Source: JANXZO01 sp964355115 (GTDB lineage Bacteria > Bacteroidota > Bacteroidia > Bacteroidales > FEN-979). Taken from it: a stretch of 7,100 nt of DNA. Shown piece after piece: positions 5,519 through 7,100 of the stretch; the first letter of the stretch is position 1, and the number at the start of each line of letters is the position of its first letter. The notes beneath the pieces were generated by a model. That model worked only from the letters and a program-made list of their open reading frames with translations. It was not told the DNA's origin and did no database searches. The DNA is taken from contig CAYHCQ010000156.1 in the NCBI GenBank assembly GCA_964355115.1, positions 1-7,100 of the forward strand. The letters are read 5' to 3'. A program made the position numbers and the translations under genes.

Positions 5519-6020
5519 GATCCCTAAAGTCAGCATCATCATGGGCAGCACATCCGACCTTCCTGTAATGGAAGCTGCTGCAAAGTTCCTGGATGAGATG
5601 AAGATTCCCTTCGAGATGAACGCTTTGTCGGCCCACCGCACCCCTGAGAAGGTTGAGGAGTTTGCACGGGGGGCCAGAAAGCGTGGCATCCGGGTAATCA
5701 TCGCCGCGGCCGGCATGGCAGCCCATCTTCCGGGTGTCATTGCAGCCATGACTACCCTCCCGGTGATCGGGGTGCCCATCAGAGCCTCTCTCGACGGGCT
5801 GGATGCCCTGCTGGCGATCGTACAGATGCCTCCCGGAATTCCGGTGGCCACAGTAGGCATCAACGGAGCACAAAATGCCGCCATCCTGGCAGCAGAGATC
5901 CTTGCAACAGCCGATGAGGAACTTCACGATAAGATGACCGCCTTCAAGGAGGAGCTGAAGAAAAAGGTGATCAAGGCCAATGAAGAGTTAGCCGAAGTGA
6001 AATACGGGTATAAGGTCTAA
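5517..6020 (+). CDS. purE: N5-carboxyaminoimidazole ribonucleotide mutase, class I PurE
   Basis: It rearranges N5-CAIR to CAIR in de novo purine synthesis and is normally a cytoplasmic octamer. The 167-residue protein has the nucleotide-binding GSTSD at 10-14, SAHRTP at 38-43 with catalytic His40 (E. coli His45 position), AAAGMAAHLPG at 63-73, and the C-terminal block QMPPGIPVATVGINGAQNA. These favour class I (mutase) over the class II AIR carboxylase. The frame opens further upstream at 5391, but that start would overlap hpt; the ATG at 5517 gives the family-like MIPKVSIIMGSTSD and sits just after the -7 element. purK, the usual partner, is not adjacent. The stop overlaps the convergent methyltransferase stop by 4 bases. 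Confidence 0.96.
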   Translation: MIPKVSIIMGSTSDLPVMEAAAKFLDEMKIPFEMNALSAHRTPEKVEEFARGARKRGIRVIIAAAGMAAHLPGVIAAMTTLPVIGVPIRASLDGLDALLAIVQMPPGIPVATVGINGAQNAAILAAEILATADEELHDKMTAFKEELKKKVIKANEELAEVKYGYKV

Positions 6021-6652
6021 CGTTTCTGAATCAGCATCAGTCCGTCACGGAATGGGAGTAAAAGGTTGTCAACCCGGTCGTCGCGCTGCACGAATTCATT
6101 GAACTCCACGATCCCAAGGGTGTCCTTATCAAGTTTCTCCCTGTCATTCAGCACTTTTCCGTCCCACAGGGCATTATCAGCAAGAATAAACCCACCTGTC
6201 CTTACGCTGTCGAAAACCAGGTTGTAGTATGCCAGGTAGTTCGGCTTATCGGCATCGATGTAGACCAGGTCCCATGTTTCTGCCAGCCCCGGAATGATCG
6301 TTTTGGCTTCGCCGATATGCAGCTTAATCTGTTTTTCCATACCCGATTCCCAAAAATAACGACGAATGATCTCCTCCTGTTCGGGGTTCACCTCGATAGT
6401 ATGAATGGTACCCGATGATGGCATTCCCGAAGCCAGGCAAATTGTTGAGTAGCCTGTAAATGTCCCGATCTCCAGTATCCGTTGCGGCTGCATCATTTCA
6501 CTTACAAAACGAAGGAAAGTCCCCTGCATGGGGCCTGCCATCATCTGAGGGGCAATCTGCGTGAGGTGTGTTTCGTGGTTTAGTTTTTCCAGTACCGGCA
6601 ATTCGGGAGTGGTATACATGGCGGCATATTCAACCAGCTCATCAGATATCAT
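6017..6652 (-). CDS. Class I SAM-dependent O-methyltransferase (COMT/CCoAMT-like family)
   Basis: The 211-residue protein transfers a methyl group from S-adenosylmethionine, probably to a hydroxyl group with the help of a divalent metal. Motif I is LEIGTFTGYST at 60-70, Glu87 in HTIEVN would hold the ribose, YIDADKPNY at 131-139 carries the metal and catalytic residues Asp133 and Lys136, and ADNALWDGKV at 158-167 gives the second metal pair Asp159-Asn160. This is the caffeoyl-CoA/catechol O-methyltransferase architecture. Bacterial relatives include TrmR/YrrM, which methylates 5-hydroxyuridine in tRNA, so a tRNA role is as likely as a small-molecule one. The ATG at 6652 gives a normal-length N-terminus. 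It starts 26 bases after the M16 peptidase stop, and no promoter was recognised between them, so co-transcription is likely. The substrate is unknown. Confidence 0.88.
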   Translation of the reverse strand: MISDELVEYAAMYTTPELPVLEKLNHETHLTQIAPQMMAGPMQGTFLRFVSEMMQPQRILEIGTFTGYSTICLASGMPSSGTIHTIEVNPEQEEIIRRYFWESGMEKQIKLHIGEAKTIIPGLAETWDLVYIDADKPNYLAYYNLVFDSVRTGGFILADNALWDGKVLNDREKLDKDTLGIVEFNEFVQRDDRVDNLLLPFRDGLMLIQKR

Positions 6653-6656
6653 GTTT

Positions 6657-6700
6657 CTAAGGTTTAAAGTTAAGAATGCTAAGGTTTAAAGGTAAGCATG
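6657..6700 (-). repeat. 22-base tandem repeat spanning the M16 peptidase stop codon
   Basis: Units at 6657-6678 and 6679-6700 are directly adjacent and agree at 20 of 22 positions (differences at offsets 14 and 19); both begin CTAAGGTTTAAAG on the plus strand. On the minus strand, the 6679-6700 unit encodes the last six residues MLTFKP and the TAG stop. The other unit would read ILNFKP plus TAG, but 22 is not a multiple of three, so it lies out of frame after the real stop. It fills nearly all of the gap to the methyltransferase gene. Confidence 0.85.
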
Positions 6701-7100
6701 CTGAGGTTCTCCTCCGCGAAAATTTCATTGGCAATGTCTATCATCTGTTCTGAAGTTACAGCTTCTATTTTTGCCGTGATAGATTCAATCGATTCATAAC
6801 TGTTTTGCAGAAGGTAGCTTTTGCCAACGGCCAGCATGGTCGACAGGTTTGAATCGCGTGCTATGGCAAGCTGGCCGATGATTTGCTTCTTAATGATGCG
6901 GAGTTGTGCTGAACTTAGCTTTTGCTCCCGGATCCGCTTAAGTTCCTGGTTGATAATTGTGAGCGCACGGTCGTACTGAGCCGGATCGGTGCCGAAATAA
7001 ATCATTGCGATGCCCGAATCGGAATAGGCGGTATAATTCGATTCATTGTGATAGGTGAGTCCGTTGCGCTCACGAAGGGCCAGCGAAAGCCGGGAATTCA
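6679..7100 (-). CDS. M16-family zinc peptidase, C-terminal part (runs off the window)
   Basis: This is the 3' end of a larger gene whose start lies beyond base 7100. The frame is open from the window edge to the TAG at 6681-6679 (about 139 residues); the Met at 7005 is internal, not a start. The segment SLALRERNGLTYHNES followed by YTAYSDSGIAMIYFGTDP is the conserved core of the M16 C-terminal domain, where the R-x-G-L-x-Y stretch helps hold the substrate. Long helices and the closing DIANEIFAEENLSMLTF block complete the fold. The catalytic HxxEH motif belongs to the N-terminal domain and cannot be checked. The family (pitrilysin/processing-peptidase type) cuts peptides, often in the periplasm in this phylum. 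The stop and last codons are part of a 22-base tandem duplication. Confidence 0.88.
   Translation of the reverse strand, partial: NSRLSLALRERNGLTYHNESNYTAYSDSGIAMIYFGTDPAQYDRALTIINQELKRIREQKLSSAQLRIIKKQIIGQLAIARDSNLSTMLAVGKSYLLQNSYESIESITAKIEAVTSEQMIDIANEIFAEENLSMLTFKP

Noticed and set aside
5438..5884. Long N-terminal extension of the hpt reading frame (frame open to 5884)
   Set aside because: It is entirely antisense to purE or in the intergenic region, has low-complexity Ala/Met/Arg composition, and does not match Hpt, whose normal N-terminus begins at 5437.
7003..7005. Met codon at 7005 as the start of a 108-residue protein
   Set aside because: The same frame continues upstream to the window edge and encodes conserved M16 sequence, so this Met is internal.

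Overview
The window looks like chromosomal housekeeping DNA from a member of the Bacteroidota (probably Bacteroidales-like). The reasons are: start codons are not preceded by Shine-Dalgarno sequences and often follow A-rich leaders; two perfect copies of the Bacteroidota -7 promoter element TAnnTTTG sit between the divergent genes hpt and purE; and the Obg, short Adk, Hpt and PurE proteins look like those of that phylum. The species cannot be named from the sequence. No mobile element, CRISPR array, tRNA or rRNA was seen.

Layout. Bases 1-101 are a leader with a candidate promoter. A plus-strand block follows: a CbpA-type DnaJ co-chaperone (102-1022), overlapped by 4 bases (ATGA) by a type II NADH dehydrogenase (1019-2296); then a 120-base gap with an imperfect repeat; then a 91-residue secreted, beta-strand-rich small protein (2417-2692). 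This block meets head-on, with no gap, a minus-strand block read from right to left: hpt (5437-4901), adk (4876-4310), obg (4278-3289) and a PAP2 phosphatase (3286-2693, GTG start). Gaps in that block are 24, 31 and 2 bases, so it is very probably one operon. purE (5517-6020) is divergent from hpt across a 79-base intergenic region. purE converges with an overlapping minus-strand O-methyltransferase (6652-6017), which lies 26 bases downstream of the cut-off 3' end of an M16-family peptidase gene (7100-6679).

How the genes fit together. hpt (purine salvage) and purE (de novo purine synthesis) share one small divergent control region, and adk next to hpt interconverts adenine nucleotides, so the centre of the window is a purine nucleotide cluster. 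Obg, a GTPase tied to ribosome assembly and growth state, rides in the same operon, followed by a membrane lipid-phosphate phosphatase. The left block pairs a protein-folding co-chaperone with a respiratory NADH:quinone oxidoreductase.

No undescribed system is evident. The best leads are small: the compact divergent purE/hpt promoter region with an internal duplication, a 22-base tandem duplication of the M16 gene's 3' end including its stop codon, the unusually short beta-barrel-like protein, and the translational coupling of cbpA and ndh.
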